This document shows positions 1 through 8,309 of a DNA stretch of 64,000 nucleotides, in pieces. Under the pieces are notes generated by a model. The model was not told the origin of the DNA. It made no database searches and saw only the letters and a program-made list of their open reading frames with translations. The position numbers and the translations under genes were made by a program. This DNA is from Sutterella faecalis (GTDB taxonomy: Bacteria; Pseudomonadota; Gammaproteobacteria; Burkholderiales; Burkholderiaceae_F), in NCBI RefSeq assembly GCF_006337085.1, contig NZ_CP040882.1:930001-994000 (forward strand), in the 5' to 3' direction. The number at the start of each line of letters is the position of its first letter. Within the stretch, counting starts at the first letter, position 1.

Positions 1-980
1 GTCGAGTAGAGAATCGTGCTCATCGCCTTCTTCCATGTCGGATCCATTTTCGCGAGCGCACCGAAGGTCCACGATGGATAGGCAGGCGTCGTATGAAGGC
101 ACCGCAATGAGTCGTCCGTCCGGGGATTCAGAATCGCGAGATCCTGTTCAATGGATATTTTTCCCTCATTCGCAAGCTGCTCGAGCATGCATGCCGGCAG
201 AATGCCGACCGTCTGCGCGCCTGAAAGCACACCGCGCACGACGGCTTCCGCAGAAAAACCGTAGAAGGTTGTTTTGGCTTGAAGCGCAGAAGCTGAAAGC
301 CCCTGAAGCTGCATGAGTGCAAGCGGCGCCCTCCAGCCGGCGAGCGTTTCGGAACTCAATGCGGCAATTGAAACATCGGCTCCGCCGATGGCGTTCACAT
401 TGCGCACGTCCCGCCCTCTTCTTGTAAAGAAGACCCCGGCCTGAGCATCTTCTGCGCGGGAGGCGGCATTGGGCAGAAAATTCGCAAGCGGCTCATAGAG
501 TCCCGCAGACTGCGTGAGGGCAAACTGATCGGCATCGCTCAGAATAAAATCGAGCTGCTCGCTCTGTGTCCCCAACTCAAGCGAATGATCGTCGAGCCAT
601 AGAATCTCCACGTTGTCCGACCCAAGTACATATTGAATTTCTTCCAGCGTGAACTTGAGCCACCTCGTCTGCGCGGTGAGTCCGAGAGAGGCCTGGATGC
701 CGATGCGCATCCTGCGCGGGAAATCCACCGTCACGGGAACGGAAAAAAGATCGAGCGGATTGATCTGCGCGTCGCGAATGCTTTCGGGCGCCTCCATCGT
801 TCGAAGTACCGGCGTAATCGCCGCCTTCACGTCCCCGGAAGGCGTCCCGGTCGAGGCCCCCATGCCGATGAAGGAGCTCGCCGCCCCCGAGGCTGGAAGC
901 GAAAAGGCAATTGCAGCCGAGGCAGCAAGGCCGGCGAGAAGCCGCCGCGGGAATATGACATGCCGGTTCGGTGTGTTCAT
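1..980 (-). CDS. TtrS-like sensor kinase, periplasmic-binding N-terminal part (truncated by left edge)
   Basis: The frame is open from an ATG at 980 down to base 1 with no stop, so the gene continues beyond the window. The visible 326 codons start with a basic signal-like segment (MNTPNRHVIFPRRLLAGLAA) and an Ala-rich hydrophobic run. A PhnD/TAXI-type substrate-binding fold follows. The late motif YPSWTFGALAKMD resembles the end of the sensor domain of TtrS-type tetrathionate histidine kinases, in which a membrane helix and kinase core follow. The kinase part lies outside the window, so a free-standing binding protein is possible. An in-frame ATG at 1016 is an alternative start. It is divergent from the recombinase at 1110. 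Confidence 0.6.
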   Translation of the reverse strand, partial: MNTPNRHVIFPRRLLAGLAASAAIAFSLPASGAASSFIGMGASTGTPSGDVKAAITPVLRTMEAPESIRDAQINPLDLFSVPVTVDFPRRMRIGIQASLGLTAQTRWLKFTLEEIQYVLGSDNVEILWLDDHSLELGTQSEQLDFILSDADQFALTQSAGLYEPLANFLPNAASRAEDAQAGVFFTRRGRDVRNVNAIGGADVSIAALSSETLAGWRAPLALMQLQGLSASALQAKTTFYGFSAEAVVRGVLSGAQTVGILPACMLEQLANEGKISIEQDLAILNPRTDDSLRCLHTTPAYPSWTFGALAKMDPTWKKAMSTILYS

Positions 981-1060
981 GAAAAACTGTCCGGGGAGAT
1001 GGAAAATACCGTTCATCGGCGAAGATTCCGGTCATGAAGACCTCGAAAGCTCCGCTCCTC

Positions 1061-1089
1061 TATATATTAGGCAAAGTTTCATAAAAGTC
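1061..1089 (-). promoter_or_regulatory. Candidate promoter of the TtrS-like gene
   Basis: Reading the minus strand, GACTTT (1089-1084) is followed after 17 bases by TATATA (1066-1061), in the short AT-rich gap between the two divergent genes. The match is moderate and rests on spacing alone. Confidence 0.3.
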
Positions 1090-1109
1090 CTCTTCGAAGT
1101 CCGCTTCGC

Positions 1110-2624
1110 ATGCCTCCTTCCCCTACGCTTACACCGCTTCCTTCGCGCCGGCTTGATCCGGAAGAACTTCTCTCAGAACTTCTCCCCGAGGACTGGGCGC
1201 TTCCGCTCACGAAGGCAGGACTTGAGACGCTCGAGGACCTTTACGACTGCGCGGCTTCGCTCGGAAGCACCTGGCACCGATCATTTCCCGGCCTGGGAAG
1301 CCGCCGCGCGATTGCGCTGATGGAATGGCTCCGGGACTACGGGCAGGATATCGGCGAAATCACGCCGCGCTTTTTTCCGGCAGGAGCTCAGAAAAAAGAG
1401 AATGCCTCAACCCGGCTTGCCGACACAGCATTCGATCCTCTGATCAGACCGCTCGAGGAAATCAACCTCCCGGAACCTCTGTCAGGCGCCGAAGGCATCA
1501 ACCGGGCGCCTGCCATCGGCTGCTCGCTCTCGGCAAATAATGACCTCGATGCCATCCGCACGTGGCTCAATGCCCGGGCCGGCAACCCCAACACGCATGC
1601 GAGCTACCGCAAGGAAGCTGAACGCTTTCTTCTCTGGTGCCTTGCCGAAAAGGAAAGAGCCCTCTCCGACATCCGGGCGGACGACGCTGCGCAGTATCTG
1701 CGCTGGCTTGAGGATCTCGGCAGGCTCGAGGAAAACGCATTCCTTCGCAAATGGCGCCTGCCGCAGTCGCGCTGGATCGGTCCCAAGAATGCCGAACGCG
1801 CAACCGCAGCATGGAAGCCCTTCAACGGGCCCCTCTCCTCCTCGAGCCGGAAAAATGCCATTGTCGTCGTGCGGCAGCTCTTTAATTTTTTAAAGCGCAC
1901 GGGCTATCTTATTTTCAATCCCTTCGACCAGGTGAGTCCCAAGGTGCCGCTCCTCAAGGGAGAGGGAGCCCCGCAGGCATTTGCCGATCGGTCGCTCACG
2001 GATGCGCAGTGGAAGGAAATCGTCTCCCATCTCGACATGCTTCCCGAAGGGCTCCCCCGCGAACGCATGCGGCTCATTCTCATGATGGGCAAAAGCCTCG
2101 GCATGCGCGCGTCCGAAATGCTCGATGCCCGCACGGGCTGGATCGTCAGACGCCGCATCGGACTCACGGTCAGAAATGCAATTGAGATTGTCGGAAAGGG
2201 GAGCAAGGTAAGGCGCCTTCCGCTCACCTCCGAGCAGATCGGCATCATCGAGTCATCGCTTCGAGCCCGCGGCATTCCGGGGCTCGCCCAGAGCGATCCT
2301 CAGACCGTGCTGCTCATCAATCTCGGTCGAGGAAGGAATCCCGGGGGCGCCATGAGCCGAAGCGGCCTCTACCGCGTGCTCGAAGGCTTCTTCGCGCGCG
2401 TTGCGGACGAGGTTTCAGCCTCGGCCCCGATGGATGCCGCAAAACTGAGAGCTTCCTCCACCCACTGGCTGAGGCATACCTTTGCCGTTCAGGCGCTCAC
2501 CCGCATGAGCGTCAACGTCGTGCAGGCCGCCATGGGGCACGCCTCGGTCGCCACTACCGGGCGATATCTCTCTCCGGAAGAAGAAGAAATGAGCGAGGCG
2601 ATGAGCCGCATGAAGGCGCTTTAA
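1110..2624 (+). CDS. Tyrosine recombinase / site-specific integrase with DUF3701-like N-terminus
   Basis: This 504-residue protein has the full tyrosine-recombinase catalytic set: Arg333 (SLGMRASE), a Lys in GKGSKVRRLP, His452 and Arg455 (HWLRH), His477 (MGHASVATTGRYL) and nucleophile Tyr486. Residues 1-90 form a helix-rich module like the DUF3701 domain seen on Burkholderiales integrases. Residues 145-270 are the SAM-like core-binding domain. No phage or island genes flank it and no attachment repeat was seen, so it may be a chromosomal Xer-like or orphan enzyme rather than the driver of a nearby element. It converges on holB with only 9 bases between the stops. Confidence 0.85.
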   Translation: MPPSPTLTPLPSRRLDPEELLSELLPEDWALPLTKAGLETLEDLYDCAASLGSTWHRSFPGLGSRRAIALMEWLRDYGQDIGEITPRFFPAGAQKKENASTRLADTAFDPLIRPLEEINLPEPLSGAEGINRAPAIGCSLSANNDLDAIRTWLNARAGNPNTHASYRKEAERFLLWCLAEKERALSDIRADDAAQYLRWLEDLGRLEENAFLRKWRLPQSRWIGPKNAERATAAWKPFNGPLSSSSRKNAIVVVRQLFNFLKRTGYLIFNPFDQVSPKVPLLKGEGAPQAFADRSLTDAQWKEIVSHLDMLPEGLPRERMRLILMMGKSLGMRASEMLDARTGWIVRRRIGLTVRNAIEIVGKGSKVRRLPLTSEQIGIIESSLRARGIPGLAQSDPQTVLLINLGRGRNPGGAMSRSGLYRVLEGFFARVADEVSASAPMDAAKLRASSTHWLRHTFAVQALTRMSVNVVQAAMGHASVATTGRYLSPEEEEMSEAMSRMKAL

Positions 2625-2633
2625 GCGCCGGCA

Positions 2634-3674
2634 TCACTTCTGCGCGAAGACCTCCCGGTAGCGGAAGAATGTCTGTTCCCAGACCTGGCGGCTGTTTAAG
2701 GGATGATCAGCCGAGCGGCGCACCGTCTCTGCAAAATCCGAAAACTTTGCAGCCCGGGCCGGCGTCGTCAGCTTCGCGAGCTTTTTCAGCGCCTCGCTTT
2801 CGCCGGGGAGAAAATGCGGCTCAAGCCCCGACGAAACCCGCATGAGATCGTGCGCCCAGCGCAAAAGGAGAAGCGAAAAAGCCGGGATCGTCAGGTCCGC
2901 AGCGAGCGTTCTCACCACAAGATCAGCCGAGAGCTCCGGCCCTGCTCGCAGCAGGTCGAGCGCCGCGGCTTCCGTTTTGGATGAGAGCCTCTCATCATCA
3001 TTGGCACGAAGCGCCGGCATGGGTGCCCCTCCGGCAAAGGCCAGCGCCGCTTCGGCATTCTTCACCTTCCTTGATCTCAGGAACTCAAGCGCTTCCTCTC
3101 GCGAGGGCGACGGCGCGCGAACGAGACGCGAGCGCGAACGGATCGTTGGGAGAACGTCGTCGAGCTTTTCGGCTACCAGGATCCAGGTGAGGCCTTCCGG
3201 AGGCTCTTCCATCGATTTCAGCAGCGACGCGGCAGCTTCGGCGCGCACCTTGTCCGCCGGATAAACGAGGATGATGCGGCGCCCGCCCTGATTGGCATTG
3301 AGCGACAAAAAGTCTGAGAGCACGCGAATCTGATGGATGCGGATTTCGCGCGAGAGCTTCTTCCTTGCTTCCGGGCGTTCGTTCTCGGCAGCCGTATAAG
3401 GCACATCCCACTCAGCGCACATGAATTCCGAGAGCACCTGACGAAAGTCCGGATGCGTTCCCGCGTGCGTCAGCTGACAGCCGCGGCACTTCCCGCAGGG
3501 CGTGCCGTCCGGCCCGGGCTGTTCGCAGAAAAGCGACTTCGAAAAAGCGAGGCCGAGTTCGTAGAGTCCCGTGCCGGGCGCTCCGTAGAGGAGGATTGCA
3601 TTGGGCATCCGGTCCCGCATGGCATTCAAGGCTTCTGCGGGCTTCTCGAGCCATGAGTATGGAACTAAAGCCAT
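2634..3674 (-). CDS. holB: DNA polymerase III subunit delta'
   Basis: HolB is the delta-prime subunit of the clamp-loader complex that loads the beta sliding clamp. The 346-residue protein has an AAA+ fold with a degenerate P-loop region (LYGAPGTGLYELG, no GKS/T, as expected for delta-prime). It has a four-cysteine zinc module (CEQPGPDGTPCGKCRGC) and the SRC-like segment TIRSRSRLV where the family has its SRC box. The start overlaps the tmk stop by 10 bases, so it is translationally coupled as the last gene of mltG-tmk-holB. That order is common in proteobacteria. Confidence 0.9.
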   Translation of the reverse strand: MALVPYSWLEKPAEALNAMRDRMPNAILLYGAPGTGLYELGLAFSKSLFCEQPGPDGTPCGKCRGCQLTHAGTHPDFRQVLSEFMCAEWDVPYTAAENERPEARKKLSREIRIHQIRVLSDFLSLNANQGGRRIILVYPADKVRAEAAASLLKSMEEPPEGLTWILVAEKLDDVLPTIRSRSRLVRAPSPSREEALEFLRSRKVKNAEAALAFAGGAPMPALRANDDERLSSKTEAAALDLLRAGPELSADLVVRTLAADLTIPAFSLLLLRWAHDLMRVSSGLEPHFLPGESEALKKLAKLTTPARAAKFSDFAETVRRSADHPLNSRQVWEQTFFRYREVFAQK

Positions 3675-4276
3675 TGGGCCACTCCTTGAGCGATGCGTCG
3701 AGCGACCTCATCGGGCGATTGTTCTGCATCCACGATCAGAAAGCGCGAAGGCGAATTCCTGGCTCGCAGCAGATAAGCATTGCGCACGCGGGTAAAAAAG
3801 TCGACGCCCATGCGTTCGAATCTGTCTTCGTTTCCTGCGCGGGCGCGAAGCCGCTCTGCGGCCTTTTCCGGTGCAATATCAAAGAGAATCGTGAGATCGG
3901 GCTCAAAATTGCCGAGCGTCCAATGCTCGAGCGCTTCAATCTTCTCGCCTGAAAAACCTTTTCCCCCCGCCTGATAGGCATAGGTCGCATCGGTAAAGCG
4001 GTCCGATACCACCCATCGCCCGGCATCGAGCGCTGGCTGAATCACTTTTTCGACGTGTTCGGCGCGCGCGGCAAAAAAGAGAAGCGTCTCTGCGGTTGCG
4101 CCCATCTCGTCCGAGAGCAGCATCTCGCGGATTTTTTCCCCCGGGGGCGTGCCGCCGGGCTCGCGGGTATGAACCACGTCAATACCCTTATCCTTAAGAA
4201 ACTTAAGGAGATTTGCGGTCTGGGTGGATTTACCCGCACCGTCAATTCCTTCGATGGTGATGAAGCGACCGTGCAT
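3665..4276 (-). CDS. tmk: Thymidylate kinase
   Basis: Tmk phosphorylates dTMP to dTDP in the cytoplasm for DNA synthesis. The 203-residue length is typical. The P-loop EGIDGAGKST spans residues 9-18, the DR(F/Y) motif appears in VSDRFTDATYAYQ, and HTREPGGTP forms part of the substrate site. The Arg-rich LID segment is RLRARAGNEDRFE. It lies 90 bases after mltG and overlaps holB, so the three genes are probably one transcript. Confidence 0.95.
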   Translation of the reverse strand: MHGRFITIEGIDGAGKSTQTANLLKFLKDKGIDVVHTREPGGTPPGEKIREMLLSDEMGATAETLLFFAARAEHVEKVIQPALDAGRWVVSDRFTDATYAYQAGGKGFSGEKIEALEHWTLGNFEPDLTILFDIAPEKAAERLRARAGNEDRFERMGVDFFTRVRNAYLLRARNSPSRFLIVDAEQSPDEVARRIAQGVAQWL

Positions 4277-4366
4277 TCCCGTACTCCTTAGCCCGATTTC
4301 CGTAAGAGAAGAAAAATAATGAGCACGAATTATCGCCCATGCACCGCGCGCAGAGAATGAACGAAG

Positions 4367-5941
4367 TCACTTCTGCGGGAGCGGCGTCGTGCGTTTTTTG
4401 ATGATGAAGTGGTTCACGGCCCGATTGTGATCCCGGAGATTGGCCGAAAATTCGCTCGTCCCGTCGCCGCGCGCCACAAAGTAGAGATACTTCGTTTGAG
4501 CGGGATGCGCTGCCGCTTCGATCGATGCGGCCGAGGGCATTGAAATCGGCGTGGGCGGAAGCCCCGCAAAACGATAGGTATTCCAGGGCGTCGGCGTCTC
4601 GAGATCCCGCCTCCTGAGTCTTCCGCTCCAGTCGGGGCCCAACCCGTAGATCACCGTCGGATCGGTCTGAAGCGGCATGCCGATTTTGAGTCGGTTGTTG
4701 AAGACTGAACTCACCAGATGACGGTCGCTCCTCACGCCGGTTTCCTTCTCAATAATGGAAGCGAGAATCAGGAGTTCATACGGGTTCTTCGCCTGGCAGA
4801 GCGCATTGCGGGAATTCCATGCCTCGTCAAGAAGCCGCTTCTGCCGGTCAACCGCCATCCGGAGGATGGTGAGGTCGCTCGACCCGGAACCATATCGATA
4901 AGTTTCAGGCGCGAGAAACCCTTCGAGCGACGTTCTCCCCTCGAGCCCCACCGCCTTGAGGAGCTCCGCTTCGGTCATGCGGGCGGAATCGGGTTCGAGC
5001 CCCGGCGCCGAACTGATGAGGTCGAGAACTTCCCATACCGGCGCCCCCTCGGGAATCCGCAGCTGCTGATCAATGAGCGCGGGTCCGGAGAGCGTTTTCA
5101 GAATCGTTTCGGGCGTCATGCCTCTTTCAAAGCGAAAGCGCCCGACATGAATGCGCGAGAGAAGCAACGGCTCAAAACGCCTCAGCACGCGCACCTTCCA
5201 GGGTTCGAGCGTGATGCCGGCATTTCTCGCGAGGTTGAGCGCTTCGGTCGCGGTAGCCCCCTGAGGCACCGTGATTTCAATGCGCTCGGCCGTCATCGCC
5301 GCGGGCTCGCGATAGAGCATCTCCTCAACCTTCATCCAGGCAAAGGCCCCGAGCGCGAGGAGGAGGATGACGAAAGCAATGAGCGCGCAAAGCCGCCGCA
5401 AGAGGCGAGCAGGCTTCCCGCTGCGAACGGCCTCATGAGAGGCGCGCTTTTCCTCGCCGGGCGTTGCTTCCTTATCCGGGTGCGCTTCATCCGTCTCAGA
5501 CTTTGCGCATTCCCCGGCATTCCTTTCGCTCGCGGCATCCGCTGAAGCACCGGCATCTGCTTTCTTCGCTTCCTGCGTTCCGAGCGCTTCGGGTTCTTCG
5601 GGTTTCCCTTCCTTTTGGTCCTTTTCGGTCTGCTCCTCTTTTCCGCTTAAAGGTGATTCGCGATCAGGCTCTGCGTCCCCTGCGCACGCCGTCGTCGCGC
5701 AAGGCGCCCCGGAAGGCTTCCCTTCCCGGGAAGCTTCTGAGGACGCCTTCGGCGCAGCTTCAGGCGATGCCTTATTTTCCGGAATCGTTGCTGGCTTCAG
5801 ACTTGCGTGAGCGGCAGCAGCGGGAGGATTTTCGACCGTCCCTTCGCCTGTCGTCGCTTCACGGGAAGCCTCCCGTTCCGCGAGCTCCTTCTCGACGCGC
5901 TTCTTTTCCGCGCGGTTCTTTTTCGAATGTCTGCGGCTCAC
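4367..5941 (-). CDS. mltG: Endolytic transglycosylase MltG with long charged N-terminus
   Basis: MltG cleaves nascent peptidoglycan strands at the inner membrane and sets glycan chain termination. The C-terminal YceG-like domain is clear: ASIIEKETG carries the catalytic Glu, and the motifs MPLQTDPTVIYG and TPWNTYRFAGLPPTPI are family hallmarks. One membrane helix (LCALIAFVILLLALGAFAW) precedes it. Unusually, about 180 residues rich in Glu, Lys, Ala and Pro lie before the helix on the cytoplasmic side. I chose a GTG start at 5941 (VSRRHSKKN), with GGGAG about 10 bases upstream. The frame is open to an ATG at 6022, whose extra 27 residues look non-coding. Confidence 0.88.
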   Translation of the reverse strand: MSRRHSKKNRAEKKRVEKELAEREASREATTGEGTVENPPAAAAHASLKPATIPENKASPEAAPKASSEASREGKPSGAPCATTACAGDAEPDRESPLSGKEEQTEKDQKEGKPEEPEALGTQEAKKADAGASADAASERNAGECAKSETDEAHPDKEATPGEEKRASHEAVRSGKPARLLRRLCALIAFVILLLALGAFAWMKVEEMLYREPAAMTAERIEITVPQGATATEALNLARNAGITLEPWKVRVLRRFEPLLLSRIHVGRFRFERGMTPETILKTLSGPALIDQQLRIPEGAPVWEVLDLISSAPGLEPDSARMTEAELLKAVGLEGRTSLEGFLAPETYRYGSGSSDLTILRMAVDRQKRLLDEAWNSRNALCQAKNPYELLILASIIEKETGVRSDRHLVSSVFNNRLKIGMPLQTDPTVIYGLGPDWSGRLRRRDLETPTPWNTYRFAGLPPTPISMPSAASIEAAAHPAQTKYLYFVARGDGTSEFSANLRDHNRAVNHFIIKKRTTPLPQK

Positions 5942-6178
5942 TTTTCTGGAACTCCCGGGGTGGGGAATACAAAATGGGGAAAACGGGTTCTCGAAACACT
6001 TTGGATGAGAGCCCGGCGGCATCCGAGTTTAGCGAAGAGACGAAGCGCTCTGCGCAGTCTTTTTGTTTCAAGCCCCTCACAACTCCGTCAACACAGAAGC
6101 TGCCGGGGCGTCTATTCTTCCGGACACGAGCCGCAGGCGCGGCCCGAAGAACCGTTTCTATTTTGTCTGGAAGGAATC

Positions 6179-7147
6179 ATGCAGAGCTTCACCGCTTCGG
6201 CCGAAAGCCTCTCTCCGCTTCCCGGCGTCATGCACGCCGGCGGCATTTCCCTCATCCGCGTTTCAGGCGCCGATGCCGTTCATTTTCTTCATGGTCAGTT
6301 CACGCAGGCCGTCGAGAACCTCGGCAACCGCACGACGCTCGCCGGCTACTGCTCCCCGAAGGGACGGCTCCTTGCCCTCATGCGCGTCTGGATGGATGGC
6401 GACGACGTCATGCTCGCGCTTCCCGCTTCCATGGCGGAGAGCTTTCTGAAGAGAATCCGCATGTACGTGCTTCGCGCGAAAGTCGTCTTCACGCCGCTTG
6501 ATCCCGCACCTCAAACGCTCGTTTTCGTCGGCGAGGCGGGAGAAAAAGCTGCCGCTCAAATGGGGCTCGCCGTCCCTCAGCCCGGCGAAGTGAGAAGAGA
6601 AGGCGCCGCCACGCTCCTCGGTCTCCCTCCGTCCGAGGCCATCGACGGCTTCTGCGCCGGCGGATCGAGAACGCTCGCGCTCTTCCCTGCCGGGACGGAA
6701 TTCCCCTTTGCGCCCGCTCCGGATGCCTGGCGCACCGCTGCAGTCATTGCCGCAGGCGTCCCGCAGATCCTTCCCGAAACCCGGGAACGCTTTGTTCCGC
6801 AGGCCGTCAATCTTGAGCTTGTGGGCGGCGTCTCCTTTAAGAAAGGCTGCTACCCCGGTCAGGAAGTGGTCTCCCGCGTGCAGCATATCGGCGAAACCAA
6901 CCGCCGTGCCGCAATCGGCCGCATTGCCGCAGCAGAAGACGTGCTCCCCGGAGCTCCGGTTTATTCCGAGGGCGACGAAGCAGGCTCGGTCATCCTTTCC
7001 GCGCGCATCGGGAAGGACGCCCTGATTTTCTATTCCGCAACGCTCTCGGCGATTGAAGAAGGCGTCTCGCTCACGCCTGACGGCGCCAAGCTCTCGAACG
7101 TGCCCCTTCCCTACCGCATCCGCAACGTTCTCACTGAAGAAGCCTGA
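6179..7147 (+). CDS. ygfZ: Folate-binding protein YgfZ (Fe-S cluster assembly/repair)
   Basis: This is a tetrahydrofolate-dependent GcvT-like protein that helps assemble or repair certain Fe-S enzymes. The diagnostic K-G-C-Y-P-G-Q-E motif is at about residues 220-227 (KKGCYPGQEVVSR). The 322-residue length fits the family. The ATG at 6179 follows AAGGA in the right position; the open frame extends upstream to 5807 but overlaps mltG and lacks a site. It is divergent from mltG-tmk-holB, a common neighbourhood for this gene. Confidence 0.9.
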   Translation: MQSFTASAESLSPLPGVMHAGGISLIRVSGADAVHFLHGQFTQAVENLGNRTTLAGYCSPKGRLLALMRVWMDGDDVMLALPASMAESFLKRIRMYVLRAKVVFTPLDPAPQTLVFVGEAGEKAAAQMGLAVPQPGEVRREGAATLLGLPPSEAIDGFCAGGSRTLALFPAGTEFPFAPAPDAWRTAAVIAAGVPQILPETRERFVPQAVNLELVGGVSFKKGCYPGQEVVSRVQHIGETNRRAAIGRIAAAEDVLPGAPVYSEGDEAGSVILSARIGKDALIFYSATLSAIEEGVSLTPDGAKLSNVPLPYRIRNVLTEEA

Positions 7148-7288
7148 CGCAATCCTCTTCGAGGTTTCCCGCATGCGGCGCACTTCGCTTGAAGCGCGCC
7201 GCATCTGCCTGTTAAGCTCCCACACCGCTCTTCGGCCTTTTCTTGTTTCCCCGCGCTCAGGCCGGCACTGTCGGAGTTTTTGAAATTG

Positions 7289-8173
7289 ATGAAGCAATCC
7301 CTCTGGGCGCTCTGCGCAGCCCTCTGCTTTTCCTTCATGGCGGCCTTCGTGAAGCTTTCGAGCGGCGAACTCGGCACCCTGGAGATGGTCTTCTACCGCT
7401 CGCTCTTCGGCGTCATCACGATCGGCCTCTACGTGAAGCGAAACAACCTGTCGCTTAAGACGCCCTACCTGATGGGCAATCTGCGCCGCTCCATTCTCGG
7501 CACCATTTCAATTGCGCTCTGGTTCTACACCCTGGGGCTTCTCCCCTTCGGCACGAACATGACGCTCATCTACACCACGCCGCTCTTCATGGCAGTGAAC
7601 TTCATCATCCTCGCGATGATGAAGCACCAGCGGGCACCCTGGGCGCTGGCGCTCGCGATCATCGTGGGATTTGCCGGCATCGCGATCGTGCTGCAGCCGA
7701 GCTTCTCGTCCGATGAACTCATCCCCGCGCTCATCTGCCTTTCGGTGGCCTTCCTCGACCTCATCATCTATTGGCAGATGAAGGAACTCGGCCGCCTCAA
7801 GGAACCCTCCTGGCGAATCGTCTTCTACTTCACATGCTGCGGCACGATCTTCGGCCTCGTGGGCGCCTACCTCGTGGAAGGGGGGCTCCACATGCCGAGT
7901 CTCAATTCCGTCATCGCCATCATCGGCATGGGCATCTGCGCGACCCTCGGACAGATCTGCACGACGCGCTCCTACGCCTACGGCAACATGCTCCTTTCTT
8001 CGTGTCTCGGCTTCTCCGCGATTCCCTTCTCGGCCATCATCAGCTGGCTGCTCTTTGGCGAATCGACGACGACCCTTGCCCTTATCGGCATGTCGCTCAT
8101 CATCTGTGCAGGCGTTGCCGCAACGATCACGACGAAGCGCGCGGAGGCGCGGGGAGAAAGCCCGCTCGCGTGA
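7289..8173 (+). CDS. DMT-superfamily (EamA) transporter
   Basis: The 294-residue integral membrane protein has about ten hydrophobic helices arranged as two EamA repeats. The first begins with LWALCAALCFSFMAAFVKLSS and the second with WRIVFYFTCCGTIFGLVGAY. EamA proteins export or import small metabolites, but the substrate cannot be told here. The ATG at 7289 follows GGAG by 12 bases; TTG codons at 7280 and 7286 are alternatives. A strong terminator follows at 8239. It stands alone between ygfZ and the C69 peptidase. Confidence 0.85.
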   Translation: MKQSLWALCAALCFSFMAAFVKLSSGELGTLEMVFYRSLFGVITIGLYVKRNNLSLKTPYLMGNLRRSILGTISIALWFYTLGLLPFGTNMTLIYTTPLFMAVNFIILAMMKHQRAPWALALAIIVGFAGIAIVLQPSFSSDELIPALICLSVAFLDLIIYWQMKELGRLKEPSWRIVFYFTCCGTIFGLVGAYLVEGGLHMPSLNSVIAIIGMGICATLGQICTTRSYAYGNMLLSSCLGFSAIPFSAIISWLLFGESTTTLALIGMSLIICAGVAATITTKRAEARGESPLA

Positions 8174-8238
8174 TTGCAAGCGGGTATTTCCTCGAAGTTT
8201 TCTGAGGTCCCGCCGCGCTAAGATTTCTAACGCTTGAT

Positions 8239-8275
8239 GGCCCGCAGACTGCGACAAAGCCTGCGGGCCTTTTTT
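8239..8275 (+). terminator. Rho-independent terminator after the DMT transporter
   Basis: The stem GGCCCGCAG (8239-8247) pairs with CTGCGGGCC (8261-8269), and six T residues follow. Confidence 0.9.
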
Positions 8276-8309
8276 CGGTCTTCCGAACTCTATATGGAGA
8301 TGAACCCAC

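Noticed and set aside
1110..2624. The tyrosine recombinase as the integrase of a genomic island
   Set aside because: It is followed directly by the housekeeping holB-tmk-mltG operon, and no attachment repeats or island genes were found.
5464..6501. A 345-codon plus-strand frame across the mltG/ygfZ divergent region
   Set aside because: It is Arg/Ser/Pro-rich, with no ribosome site and no motifs; it overlaps two recognised genes.
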